Assembly: GCA_012656075.1 (NCBI GenBank)
Contig: JAAKBF010000092.1
Span: forward strand, 124,001-188,000
From: Phytophthora hibernalis
Lineage: Eukaryota; Oomycota; Peronosporomycetes; Peronosporales; Peronosporaceae
Direction: 5' to 3'
DNA length: 64,000 nucleotides
The notes under the pieces were generated by a model that did no database searches, had not been told where the DNA came from, and saw only the letters and a program-made list of their open reading frames with translations. The position numbers and the translations under genes are program-made. Each line of letters starts with the position of its first letter. The first letter of the stretch is position 1. This document shows, in pieces, positions 43,302 through 53,600 of the stretch.

Positions 43302-44834
43302 TCAGTTCTTCGTGAGCCGCCGTGCGTTGAATTCGTCTTGGATCTCCTGCATCGTCTTGCCCGACGTTTCTGGCACGACCGAGTACACAAAGAGGAACGA
43401 TAGCGCAACAGTACACATGAACGGTGTGAAACTGAAGTTCACCAGGGCAGCTGCAATGTACGGGTAGCCCAGACCCACCGCAAGGTTCGACAGCCAACTG
43501 CAGCCCACACAGACAGAGTTGCCCATGGCTCGCACGTCGTCCGGGAACAGATCGGCCATGACTACCCACGCCAATGACCCGAGACTCGAACCGAACGTGG
43601 TCACGTAGAACGCTGTGAACACAATGGCAAGAGCAGGCAAACTAGCCACGAGAGATACGGTAATACCGACCGCGCTGATAAACATACCCACTAACCCATA
43701 CAACATGAGTTTGCGGTTGCCAAAGTGCGCCGCCAGCATCCCACAGAACATGGTTGGCAGTACGTTCACGAAGTTCACGGCGACGATACCGATACGGTCG
43801 TCCGAGATACCGGCCTGCTGGAAAAGGCTGGATGAGTAGAAGAAAACCACGTTGATGCCTGTAAGTTGTTGCGCTCCAGCCACACCGACGGCGGTCAGTA
43901 ATTGCCGAATGAGCATCGGTGAGAACAGCTTCGCAAAGGTGGACGGCTTGAGAGTATCAGAAGATGCCGGGTTTTGCAGTGGGACAGAGTATTCACTGCT
44001 GGAAGCGACTTGCTGAGCCGGGTGAGCTTGCTTGATCCATGTCTTCGCGAGGTACACATTCTCTTCACCAAATAGTCGTGCTAGCTCTCGTTCGGCACGT
44101 TGTTGCTCCCCCACCATGATCAGCCACGTAGGACTTTCTACAATCACGAAAGGTGCCAGCACCAAAAAGAGCACCGCCAACACGACTGGGAACCCCGCGA
44201 TGTAGCGCCAACCGCTGCTCGTGTCAGCGAAGAAGAAGGCAATGGCTACCAGTAGGTTACCGACCGTGATGCCGATCTGGAACCCCACGCCCAGACTGTT
44301 GCGGAGGTTTGGTGGCGAGATCTCATTGATGAATCCCGGGATGACCGCAGTTGCACCACCCGAAGCGATACCAGAAATGACACGACCACCGATGAACATC
44401 CAAATGCCGGAGGCGCTGGCCTGAACAACAGCACCTGCAATCATGAAGAGGCAATTGGACATCATGATGCGCTTGCGACCGAATGAGTTGGAGAAGTGTC
44501 CACACGCGAGAGCACCGACCATTCCGCCAGCGATCCAGGCACTAACCGCGATTGTCCACTGCGCTTTGGTGTGTCCTGGGAACATCAGACAGGTACCGGG
44601 GGCAACGGGTCTGGCATCGCATTCTTCTTCTTCATTGAACGTTGCCAGGTTCAGTTGCGTAGTGGACCATCCGTATTGCAATGGCTGCAACAGCGACACC
44701 AGCACATTCGCGTAGAGCACCCAGCGTGGACGAATCGGTGCGTGGACGTCCGGAGCTGTGGTCGTGATTTTCGGTGTCGGCACCACCCGAATGTAGTCAC
44801 TGGTACTGCTGGGTGACGGTGAAGGAACTTCCAT
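43302..44834 (-). CDS. MFS sugar transporter
   Basis: Intact 510-residue major facilitator of the sugar-porter family, moving hexoses with protons or by facilitated diffusion across the plasma membrane. Twelve hydrophobic segments can be counted. Signatures: GRKR after TM2, the R-ISGIASGGATAVIPGFIN segment, VESPTWL, GAQQLTGINVVFFYSS in TM7, NRKL, and PETSGKTMQEIQDEF at the C-terminus. The 45-residue cytosolic N-terminus is Ser/Thr/Pro-rich. No intron. It ends 309 bases upstream of the QSOX start, same strand, and starts 965 bases from the divergent Bin3 gene. The exact sugar cannot be told from sequence. Confidence 0.9.
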   Translation of the reverse strand: MEVPSPSPSSTSDYIRVVPTPKITTTAPDVHAPIRPRWVLYANVLVSLLQPLQYGWSTTQLNLATFNEEEECDARPVAPGTCLMFPGHTKAQWTIAVSAWIAGGMVGALACGHFSNSFGRKRIMMSNCLFMIAGAVVQASASGIWMFIGGRVISGIASGGATAVIPGFINEISPPNLRNSLGVGFQIGITVGNLLVAIAFFFADTSSGWRYIAGFPVVLAVLFLVLAPFVIVESPTWLIMVGEQQRAERELARLFGEENVYLAKTWIKQAHPAQQVASSSEYSVPLQNPASSDTLKPSTFAKLFSPMLIRQLLTAVGVAGAQQLTGINVVFFYSSSLFQQAGISDDRIGIVAVNFVNVLPTMFCGMLAAHFGNRKLMLYGLVGMFISAVGITVSLVASLPALAIVFTAFYVTTFGSSLGSLAWVVMADLFPDDVRAMGNSVCVGCSWLSNLAVGLGYPYIAAALVNFSFTPFMCTVALSFLFVYSVVPETSGKTMQEIQDEFNARRLTKN

Positions 44835-45799
44835 CGTGGTGGCTCTCGAAGATCGACTTGCTGTCCACTTGGCGAATTGAATTCTGACTTGGAATTACTC
44901 GTTTCTTAGAGATTGGGACGAGTGTATGCGACGAGCTGCAAGCCGCGCCGCGCTGACAACCAAATCGTGACCAGGTCGCGGTGGTCATGTCGAAATCGTG
45001 ATGCGTCCAGCCGAAGCAGTTGCTGCTGCCTGTTGAAACTTGAATGCAAGGTTCGGCTGTTGCTTTGCTCTGTCATCGCAACAGCGAAAATTGATTATTA
45101 GAGTCGAGAATCGTGATGCGGTGGGAATCCCACTGGGATCTCTAAACCAACTTGGATGGAGCGCAAGCCCCTTGCTCACAACCGGAAGTTGACACGAAAC
45201 AATAAGTCGCAAAAGAAAGGGAGATGGGCACGAAAACACGTACATGTACTCAGGGGACAACTTCAACGCGATGACTGTCATACCTCTTGCCAACTTCCTC
45301 TGAAAGATAATAATGCCCGTCAGATCGACCGGCAAATCCACCGCCTGACGGAGACAGGTCTGTCACAGGAAGCTCGTCAGGATGAATCGATGGAGTGTGT
45401 ATTGCACCAAATACATATCGTAACGTTAGTTTCAAAGCGCACGGACCCTCTGTTGACTCGATAAGCTACCAAGTTCAAAGTGCTCTTGGTTATAATAGGC
45501 ATCACTGAAAGTGTATTCTGTCAGGAAAAGGAATGGGATTTCATCCCGAACTTGCGCGAATGGAGAGTTGGCAAGGATTTTGCAACGTTTTACTTTACTC
45601 CTGTATTCACCCTTGTAGTCCCCGTGGTAAACAGACTCTGAACCCCAACACATTCAATGCACGAGAAATGGAGACACCTGCTACACCAGCTTGACCGCAT
45701 TTTCAAATTCGCCAGAACCCGTTGGGTCAATTTTCCATTACCGGTAAACCCATTCTTTTAATTAACCCAACTAGAAATTTCAAATCCGTTGCTGCCGCC
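44835..45799. promoter_or_regulatory. divergent intergenic region, MFS / Bin3
   Basis: 965 bases between two divergent starts. No coding frame of note. Must contain both promoters; no element assigned. Confidence 0.45.
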
Positions 45800-47115
45800 A
45801 TGACCAAGCGCAAGCAACCCGACACAGAGGCCTCCACACCGGCCGCACCCAAGCCGGCGAAGCAGCGGAAGCAGCCCAAGAAGATCCCGAAGCAGCAGCG
45901 CGTGGGCAACTTCAGGAGGTGCGAGCCACACCTGCATAAATTGATCCCCCAAGCCTACCGACACTAATCATTTGTTGAGCAGCTATTACTCGTACCGACT
46001 GGGCGAGAAACGCCAAGGCGAACTGGAGGACGACCCTCGTCTCGCATTGCTGGACAGAAGCTGGTTCGAGGGCAAGCGCGGACTGGACATTGGCTGCAAC
46101 TCTGGGAGTTCACCATCACCATTGGTGGGTGGCTGGAGACTGTACTGGGTTTTTCACTAAAAAACTAACTCTTGGGGTTATTTGATGCATTTGTAGCCAA
46201 ACGACTGGCACCGAGTTATCTGCTGGGCGTAGATGTGGACCCAAAGCTCGTTTCCCGAGCAAGAGGACAATTGAAGGACATTTTACGACAGGAGCAGATC
46301 GAGAAGGCGTTCGGAGAGATCCCGGCAATGAAAGCAACGGCGAAGAGTGAAGAAGTATCGACTGCAGATGGGCAAGCTGCTGGCTCACCTGCGGATGTCA
46401 GTGGAGAGACGTTAGCTGACGAAAACAAGCAAGAAAAGACTGAAGAAAAAAAGAAGATTGGAGATGGAGACGCATTTGCCAACGAGATGCCACTGTCGTT
46501 TCGTCTGTGGAAGCCTTCGATGCAGACGCAAGCTACTGTTCCGCGTGCCATCGGAAAGGCGGCCGTGGGGTACGTTTGCGATGAATTATCGTTGGGGTGT
46601 GGAGAGTTGTCTTGCTGATGTGAATTTATCTTCGAAATTGCGCAGCTCTGTCTTCCCGTTGAATGTGATTTTCAAACGCGAAGACATCGTGTCGGACGCG
46701 CATGCCGGCAAGGACTACGACTTCATCACATGGTATGCACTTTGACGTAACCCAGATGATTTTTATTGAAAGCGCGCTAACGACATTTGCTGTCGGTGTG
46801 TGCAGTTTCAGTGTTACCAAATGGATTCACCTTTTCCACGGCGATGAAGGCATCAAGAATGTGTTTGCCAAGATTTACGAGCTGCTGGCGCCCGGTGGTC
46901 GTCTAATTCTCGAGCCGCAGCCGTGGAAATCATACCACAAGCGGAAGTTCACGTCGGAAGTCACGGCCGCGAACTACCCCAAAATCAAGCTGCGACCCAA
47001 GGACTTCCCCAAGCATCTCATCGATACTGTCGGCTTCCGAAGTTGCGAGTTCCTAGAGGTTTGCCAGACATCTTCAAAGGGGTTCCGTCGGCCAGTCTAC
47101 GTCGCCCAAAAATGA
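45800..47115 (+). CDS. Bin3/MePCE-type RNA 5'-phosphate methyltransferase
   Basis: SAM-dependent enzyme that methylates the gamma-phosphate of 7SK-like or U6 RNA, or an RNA monophosphate. Five exons: 45800-45918 (basic N-terminus ending RVGNFR), 45983-46124 (YYSYRLGEKRQ...RGLDIGCNSG, the SAM motif I), 46197-46569 (KRLAPSYLLGVDVDPKLVSR plus an acidic low-complexity insert), 46646-46732 (SVFPLNVIFKREDIV...YDFIT) and 46806-47115. The last reads CFSVTKWIHLFHGDEGIKNV, LLAPGGRLILEPQPWKSYHK, and a C-terminal NYPKIKLRPKDFPKHL. Introns of 64-76 bases are GT-AG and keep phase. One G is missing from GGG at 46104-46106 (NSG-EFTITI). The order SVTKWIHL...LEPQPW is diagnostic for the Bin3 family. Confidence 0.88.
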
Positions 47116-47499
47116 GCTAGAAGTGGCTAGCTGCAAGCATGCTATCACAAATATACCTACTGAAGTTCACTTACCGACTCGTTCGTTGCCGTGCATCCGT
47201 CTATTAAGACTCGTTCAAGGCTCTGGGCTTAAAAGGGTGGTCTACCAGCGACCAGCAGGCAAAAGGCAAAAGGCACAATACCTGCCGTACCGCAAGCAAG
47301 AAGCCGCAGTAGCGTTCAGCTCGCGCGACTTGAGAATGAAATCTTGGGCTTAACGTCATCGCCGCAGTAGTGTTCAGCTCGTGTGCCTTGAGAGCTGCAA
47401 CTTGAAATCCTGGGATTAACATCGTCGCAGTTGCCTTAAAAACCTCCTCTCCGTTCTTGAGCTGCGTATCATCACGAAACACATCCACACGCGTCAGTA
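47116..47499. other. convergent spacer with imperfect tandem duplication
   Basis: Spacer between the 3' ends of Bin3 and SmD3. It contains two copies of a ~60-bp unit at 47303-47360 and 47361-47428 (shared words GCCGCAGTAG.GTTCAGCTCG, CTTGAGA, GAAATC.TGGG.TTAAC). No gene seen. Confidence 0.7.
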
Positions 47500-48025
47500 T
47501 CAGCACGTCCAACCATCCCGAGCCAACGTCTCCTCACCCTTCCGGATGATAGCAGCTGCTTGACCTCTCGGAGCGCCGCCTCCGACACCTCCCTGTCCCA
47601 ACGTAGGGATGGATCCCTTGTGCTTCTTCCACATCTTGACTCGTTTGAACATGGGCGCGTGCTTTAACGTGCTGGATCCACAAGCAAAAAAGACGCCTTG
47701 GAAGGTCAAGGCAACTAGGATGTCAACATTTGACAGTAAAAATGCAGAGTACACATGCAGACAGGAGGTGGAGGAGGATATATATCTGGAAACACGATGA
47801 ACAGGATCTGGCTGCCGCGTAGATAGACCTGTTCCACGTGCGACGTGTTGCCGTTCATGTCGGTGCGTACGGCGTCCCTCATGACGCAGTTCATGTTGTC
47901 CTCCGTCTCGTCCAGCAGTCCGCGGTACGTCTCCCCGTCTTCATTTCAATGGACACGATCGTTCCCTCTCCGTCGTGCAGCAGGATGGTTGGGATCCCCA
48001 CGCCGCGCATGCCCGTGACCGCCAT
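47500..48025 (-). CDS. SmD3: spliceosomal Sm protein D3
   Basis: Core Sm-ring protein of U1, U2, U4 and U5 snRNPs. Exon 1 (48025-47782) gives VGIPTILLHDGEGTIVSIEM, the Sm1 motif, and NMNCVMRDAVRTDMNGNTSH then EQVYLRGSQILFIVFPD, the Sm2 motif with the RNA-binding RGS. Exon 2 (47668-47500) gives KHAPMFKRVKMWKKHKG and a Gly/Arg tail (GGVGGGAPRGQAAAI). The best junction uses an AT-AC intron (47781-47669) and yields PDMLKHAPMFK, the exact family consensus. One G is missing in a G-run (CCCC at 47933-47936 on the plus strand, MKTG-ETYRG). About 137 residues. The next gene upstream on the same strand is S16, with 287 bases between. Confidence 0.88.
47669..47781 (-). other. candidate U12-type AT-AC intron in SmD3
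   Basis: Read on the minus strand the intron begins ATATCCTCC (U12 donor consensus ATATCCTTT), ends CAGCAC, and holds TGCCTTGAC, one base from the U12 branch consensus TTCCTTRAC. Length 113. The branch A is about 37 bases from the 3' end, longer than usual. A GT-AG reading would delete the conserved VFPDM. All other introns seen in the window are GT-AG. Confidence 0.65.
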
Positions 48026-48312
48026 ACTTTTTCAAGGTCCGTTTGAAAATGACAACAATTCGGAAAGATTAAGTGTACTAAGTACGAAAATGACGAGCAA
48101 TTGAGAAGTTTTCAAAGCTAATGCAAAATTTCGTTACTGTAGTATTTCGATACTAACATGTAAAGCAAAAATAGAACCGAGAAGCGTGAGCTAACTTATC
48201 GCACGTTTATTAACGGGGTTTCTCCAAGAGCTACAGACCGCCATAATGACCAGCAAAAGCAAGCCAGCAAGAAAGCAGGAAGAGTAGCGACCCCTGGGCT
48301 GGAAGATGCCGC
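48026..48312. other. spacer between S16 end and SmD3 start
   Basis: 287 bases holding the SmD3 promoter and the S16 3' flank; A/T-rich, no gene. Confidence 0.5.
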
Positions 48313-49080
48313 TTAACGGTACGACTTCTGGAAGCGAGCGCGGGCGCTGCCACCACCGAACTTCTTGGCCTCGCAGCGACGCGGGTCGGCGACCAGGAGG
48401 GTACGGTCGTAGGCGAGCAGGATGTCCTTGATCTCCTTCTTGGAGGCCTCGTCCACGTCTATAGCAGCAATAACAGCAAAAATCAGCTCCAGCTCTTCAA
48501 ATCAGCAAATACAGCTGAGACGTACACTTCTGGTAGTAGGCGACGATGGCCTTGGCGATAGCCTGACGGATCGCGTAGATCTGCGCGGTGTGACCACCAC
48601 CCTGACGCGGATACGGATGTCCACCTGAATTCATTAAACACACTCGTTAGGCACCGTGGGGTCGTCAGGGTACGGAGGGGAGTGCAAGCCAGTTGCGACA
48701 GCATGGTATTTACACGACGGTAAACAGAGCATGCACACAGATTATTTGGGTGGTGCGAGTGCTTTTCACAGCAGAGCGTGTGGGTGGGTGGAGCTGACTC
48801 CAATGTGGGTGGGTGGAAAAGACCCTTCCGTCGTCGGTGTAGATACCAAAAACTGTCGCGCGTGGCCTTGAAAGTCGAAAATTCATCGTACGTTGGCGAA
48901 ACGCTGCTGGCCCAGCAGGAGCACTGGCTCGTACGTCTTGACGCGCAGGATCTCGGGCTCCACGAGCTCGATGGGCGTGCCGTTGACCTTGATGAGGCCG
49001 TGGCCGCGCTTGCAGTAAGCGACAGCCGTGGCGTTCTTCTTGCGGCCGAAGACCTGCACCGATTCAATCTTGCCCTCCAT
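48313..49080 (-). CDS. RPS16: 40S ribosomal protein S16 (uS9)
   Basis: Small-subunit ribosomal protein near the decoding site. Three minus-strand exons: 49080-48892 (MEGKIESVQVFGRKKNATAV...LLLGQQRFAN), 48624-48526 (VDIRIRV, GGGHTAQIYAIRQAIAKAIV, AYYQK) and 48458-48313 (YVDEASKKEIKDILLAYDRT, LLVADPRRCEAKKFGG, ARARFQKSYR). Introns of 267 and 67 bases are GT-AG. The C-terminal KSYR tail that reaches the P-site tRNA is present. One base (an A of VKGGG) is missing near 48,602. Such a gene must work, so this is a strong hint of consensus errors, unless the genome has another copy. About 144 residues. It shares a promoter with NIP7. Confidence 0.93.
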
Positions 49081-49282
49081 TTTGATGCTTTCGTGCGAAA
49101 ATTAGCAATGGAGGCGCATTTGTGATACAGCGGGGTCTTGAGAGCCATCGACCAACCATTGGCTGGTTGGCTTTCTATTGGTTGAAAATGGGAAATGCGG
49201 TATGACGTTCGATAGGTTTCGTTCGCTGCCAGTCAGCCAGGTCAGGCAGTCACTCAACTGTAGCAATTGACCCGAAGCAGCT
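49081..49282. promoter_or_regulatory. bidirectional promoter, S16 / NIP7
   Basis: 202 bases between two divergent ribosome-related genes, which suggests shared control. It contains two ATTGG words (CCAAT boxes on the minus strand) near 49,158 and 49,177, and TCACTCA near 49,251, close to the oomycete initiator consensus YCAYTYY, just upstream of the NIP7 ATG. Confidence 0.5.
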
Positions 49283-49825
49283 ATGCGTCCGCTTACCGAC
49301 GATGAAATGACGACGGTGTTCGAGAAGATCAGCAAGTACATTGGCCGCAATGTGCAGCACCTGGTGACGCGACCTGACGAGAAGTACTGCTTCCGTCTGC
49401 ACGGCAACATCGTGTACTACTGCAGCGAGAAGCTCATGCGCCAGTCCACGAACATAGGCTCGGACGAGCTGCTGAGCATCGGTACGGCTGTGGGCAAGCT
49501 CACCAAGACCAAGAAGTTCCACCTGCGCATCACGTTTCTGGACTATTTGGCTCAGTACGCCAAGTACAAGGTCTGGATCAAGCCCAACTCGGAGATGTCG
49601 TTTCTCTACGGCAACAACGTGGTCAAGTCTGGACTTGGTCGTATCACGGAGGGAACTCCGCAGTACGCGGGAGTGGTGGTCTACAGCATGAACGACATCC
49701 CGCTGGGCTTCGGCATCGCCGCCCAGGCAACAGAGCTGTGCAAAGACCTGGAACCCACGGCCTACGTCGTGCTCCACCAAGCAGACATCGGCGAGTACCT
49801 CCGCGTCGAAGACGAAATGTTTTAA
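49283..49825 (+). CDS. NIP7: 60S ribosome biogenesis protein NIP7
   Basis: Nuclear factor for 27S pre-rRNA processing and 60S assembly. Intact at 180 residues, the usual family length, with no intron. N-terminal domain MRPLTDDEMTTVFEKISKYI and CFRLHGNIVYYCSEKLM; C-terminal PUA RNA-binding domain YKVWIKPNSEMSFLYGNNVV, KSGLGRITEGTPQYAGVVVY and DIPLGFGIAAQATE. The ATG at 49283 is the first in frame and matches the family N-terminus. Confidence 0.95.
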   Translation: MRPLTDDEMTTVFEKISKYIGRNVQHLVTRPDEKYCFRLHGNIVYYCSEKLMRQSTNIGSDELLSIGTAVGKLTKTKKFHLRITFLDYLAQYAKYKVWIKPNSEMSFLYGNNVVKSGLGRITEGTPQYAGVVVYSMNDIPLGFGIAAQATELCKDLEPTAYVVLHQADIGEYLRVEDEMF

Positions 49826-50601
49826 AAGACAAGTGGCGGAGACGGACTGCTACCGGTAGACAGACTTCGACCATCATCTACATATATAATAGACTTTTCA
49901 CGCTTGTTTTAGGTTTATCTTTTCAGTGTGCCGTGCATCGTTCGTTGTACTGTGTGTATACTACCATGAACTCTATTGCTGGAGCAATTTGCTGCACAGG
50001 TTCATGGAGTGATGGAGAGCAACATTTTCTGCAGAGATTCAAAGCAGCATAAAGACTCATACTGCTTCTATTGAATACCAGCGGGTTACAGCTTTTGATT
50101 GGACTAAAAGCAAGAACAGTGCCAGGTCTATTACATGTATAATGCTTTGAAGGACTGTTCCCTCGGCAACAACGTATTATAATACCGGTAGGTATGTTCA
50201 AGTGTAAGTATGACACATACGTGTACATGTGTATCTTTTCCCGGCGGCTGGACCTGTGACTCAATCGTGTGGATCTTTAGGAGTTTCTCCACTTCGACTC
50301 TTCATGAGGACAAAATAACGGCACGAGTAACAATGCAAAAGGCCTTTTTGCATCAGAATTGCTGCTTGAAAAGGCATATCTTGGGAGTTTCCAGGCTAGC
50401 GCCCCTCTAAGGGTCTCCTGCTAAGAGTCTCGTGCCCAAGAGTCTCAAGCTGCTCCAAGATCGCAGCATGGCGCTCTCCGCTGGTGGAGATGCAGTCTTT
50501 TTTCCGTGTCTGAAGGTCACTCTTGAATCTGCTGTGAGCTAGACGTTCCTCTGTGTCTTCAAGTTCAAGCCTTCTGTCTATTGTACTATTGATCGTGGAC
50601 C
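49826..50601. other. intergenic
   Basis: 776 bases between NIP7 and the giant surface protein gene. No recognisable frame. The stretch 50,400-50,460 has short repeated words (AAGAGTCTC / AAGGGTCTC). Presumed to hold the promoter of the next gene. Confidence 0.45.
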
Positions 50602-53600
50602 ATGCGCGTCGTCGCACTGTTGAGTGCGTGTGCAGTTGCATTGACGACTGCCAAAGAGGCCGTTTTTGAGCCTTTGAAGCTCGAAGGAGATGCCTGGGAG
50701 GACGGACTGCTACACTACCGAACAGCCACGGCTGAGGAAGATGGTGCTAACTCTACGTTACTGGAGACGTCGACCGAGCTTATGGCAAACACCCCAGTCT
50801 CGGGCCCGTCGTGTGCAGTGAAGGAAAACTACGACTTGCAGATCACCGTCTCCTTGTGTCTCGACTTCGACGAGTACATCAAGCTGTGGCTTATGAAGAA
50901 GTGGTCCATTTCCAACACCGAGTACAAGTCCAAGACGTTCAAGTACGTCAAGTGCCGGACCAACACGTACGGCTATTCCCTCGCCGCGGAGTCGGCCGCG
51001 GCCGCCAGTTTCTCGTCACAACCTAAGATTGAGGTTTTGAGCGGAACGGACCCCTCCACGGTGACGGGCGCCGTGGTGGTTCGTGTGTGTAAATCGCTCG
51101 ATTGCGCCGTCTTGCCGACAGACATCGTGGTTTCGACGCTCACGGGCATCAATTTGGCCATTCCGGTGTCTATCCGCAACGTGGTCGACTGCCCCGCCCC
51201 CGTGGACGCAGTCTCCACTCGCAGTGAGAACAAATGCAAGTGTCCGTGCCCAACGGGTCTCTCAAATATTGATGGAGTATGCAAGTGCCCCGGAGGTCAA
51301 TCACTCGTTGGTGGGGTGTGCCAGTGCCCTGGAGATCAGTCGCTCATTGGTGGCTCATGTGGGTGTCCAGGAGACCAAACTCTCATCGGCAATGTGTGTT
51401 CGTGTCCAGGTGATCAGAAGCTTGCCAATGGCCTGTGTTCCTGCCCGGGAGACCAAAAACTTGCCGATGGAAAATGCTCGTGTCCTGGTGATCAGAAGCT
51501 CATTGGCGGCGTATGCGGTTGTCCTGGTGACCAGCAGCTAGTCAACGGTGTGTGCTCCTGCCCTGGCGATCAGAGCTTGGTAAATGACGTGTGCTCCTGC
51601 CCTGGAGACAAAAACTTACCAACGGAGTTTGCTCGTGTCCGGGAGACCAATCGTTTGTTGATGATAAATGCTCTTGTCCTGGTGACCAGAAACTCCTTGA
51701 CAATGTGTGCGGATGCCCGGGAGACCAGAAGCTACTCAACAATGTTTGCTCGTGCCCAGCAGACCAGAGCCTTGTGGACAATTTGTGCTCCTGTCCTGGT
51801 GATCAGACGGTTGTCGGTAATGTTTGCTCGTGTCCTGGCGATCAGGATCTGGTAAACGGTAAATGTTCGTGCCCTGGGGACCAGAAGCTCGTGGATGGTG
51901 TATGCTCGTGCCCTGGAGACGAAAAGCTCGTGGACGGAGTATGTTCGTGCCCAGGCGACCAGACGCTTATCAACGGGTTGTGTTCGTGTCATGGTGACCA
52001 GGCGCTAGTTGATAACGTGTGCTCGTGTCCTGGAGATCAGTCGCTTATAGCTGATACGTGCTCGTGTCCTGGTGATCAGAACCTCATCGATGATAAGTGT
52101 TCCTGCCTTGGTGACCAGAAGCTCGTCGGTAACAAGTGTTCATGTCCGGGAGACCAAATCCTTTTGAACAATTTGTGCTCGTGTCCCGGTGATCAAACGC
52201 TGATCGACGGTGTTTGTGCGTGCCCAGTAGGACAGGGGCTTGTTGGCGGATTGTGCTCTTGTCCCGGTAACCAGAAGTTTACCAACGGTGCTTGTTCGTG
52301 CCCAGGGGACCAGGCTCTTCTCAACGATCTTTGCTCATGCTCAGGGGACCAGACATTGGTTGATGATAAATGCTCGTGTCCTGGAGACGAGAAGCTCATC
52401 AACGATAAGTGCTCGTGTCCTGGAGATCAGTCACTTGTTGATGATAAATGCTCGTGCAAAGGAGACCAGACGCTTATCGCCGATGTTTGCTCTTGTCCGG
52501 GAGACCAAGCTCTTGTTGATAATAAGTGTTCGTGTCCTGGAGATCAGTCGCTTGTTGATGATAAGTGCTCGTGTCCTGGAGATCAAACCCTTGTCAATGA
52601 TAAATGTTCCTGTCCAGGAGACCAGGCGCTGATCGACAACGTTTGCTCTTGTCCTGGAGACCAAACACTTGTCAACAATATTTGCTCGTGCCCGGGAGAC
52701 CAAATGCTAATTGATGGTAAATGCTCATGCCCGGGAGATCAACAGCTCATCGACGGCAAATGCTCTTGTCTAGGCGACCAAACGCTTGTCACAAATGTGT
52801 GCTCGTGTCCGGGTGACCAAACTCTCGTCAATAATTTCTGCTCCTGTCCCGGTGATCAGGCGCTCATCGGCGGGGCTTGCTCCTGCCCAGGCGATCAACA
52901 ACTTGTCAATGAGGTGTGCTCGTGTCCTGGCGATCAGAAGCTCATCAATGACGTGTGCGGTTGCCCTGGAGATCAGCAGCTTATCGACGGCTTTTGCTCA
53001 TGCCCCGGTGATCAAACTCTGGTAGCACTTACGTGCTCGTGCCCAGGAGATCAAACCCTCGTTGATGGTAAATGTTCGTGTCTTGGTGACCAAACACTCG
53101 TCGGTGGTGCTTGTACGTGTCCAGGGGATCAGAAGCTGGTGAACAATTTGTGCTCATGCCCTGGCAACCAGGGGCTCATTAACAATGTGTGCTCGTGTCC
53201 GGGCGATCAAAAGCTCGTCGACGATGTTTGCTCATGCCATGGCGACCAGACACTTGTCAACAATGCTTGTTCTTGCCCTGGTGATCAGTCACTCGTGAGC
53301 AATGTTTGCTCCTGTCCTGGTGATCAAAAGCTTGTAGATGGTGTGTGCTCGTGTCCTGGCGACCAAACCCTCCTCCTAGGTGTGTGCTCGTGTCTTGGAG
53401 GAGACCAGACACTTGTCAATGATGTGTGCTCCTGCCCAGGAGACCAAACGCTCATCGAAGGAGTCTGCTCGTGTCCGTTTGGGCAGTCCCTTGTAAGAGG
53501 AGTGTGCTCTTGCCCGGAAGGAGAACATGTGGATGACGGTGTGTGCGTCCCGACGTGCTACTGGAAGGCAAACAACGCAGGCTTTGACTGCCAATGGACC

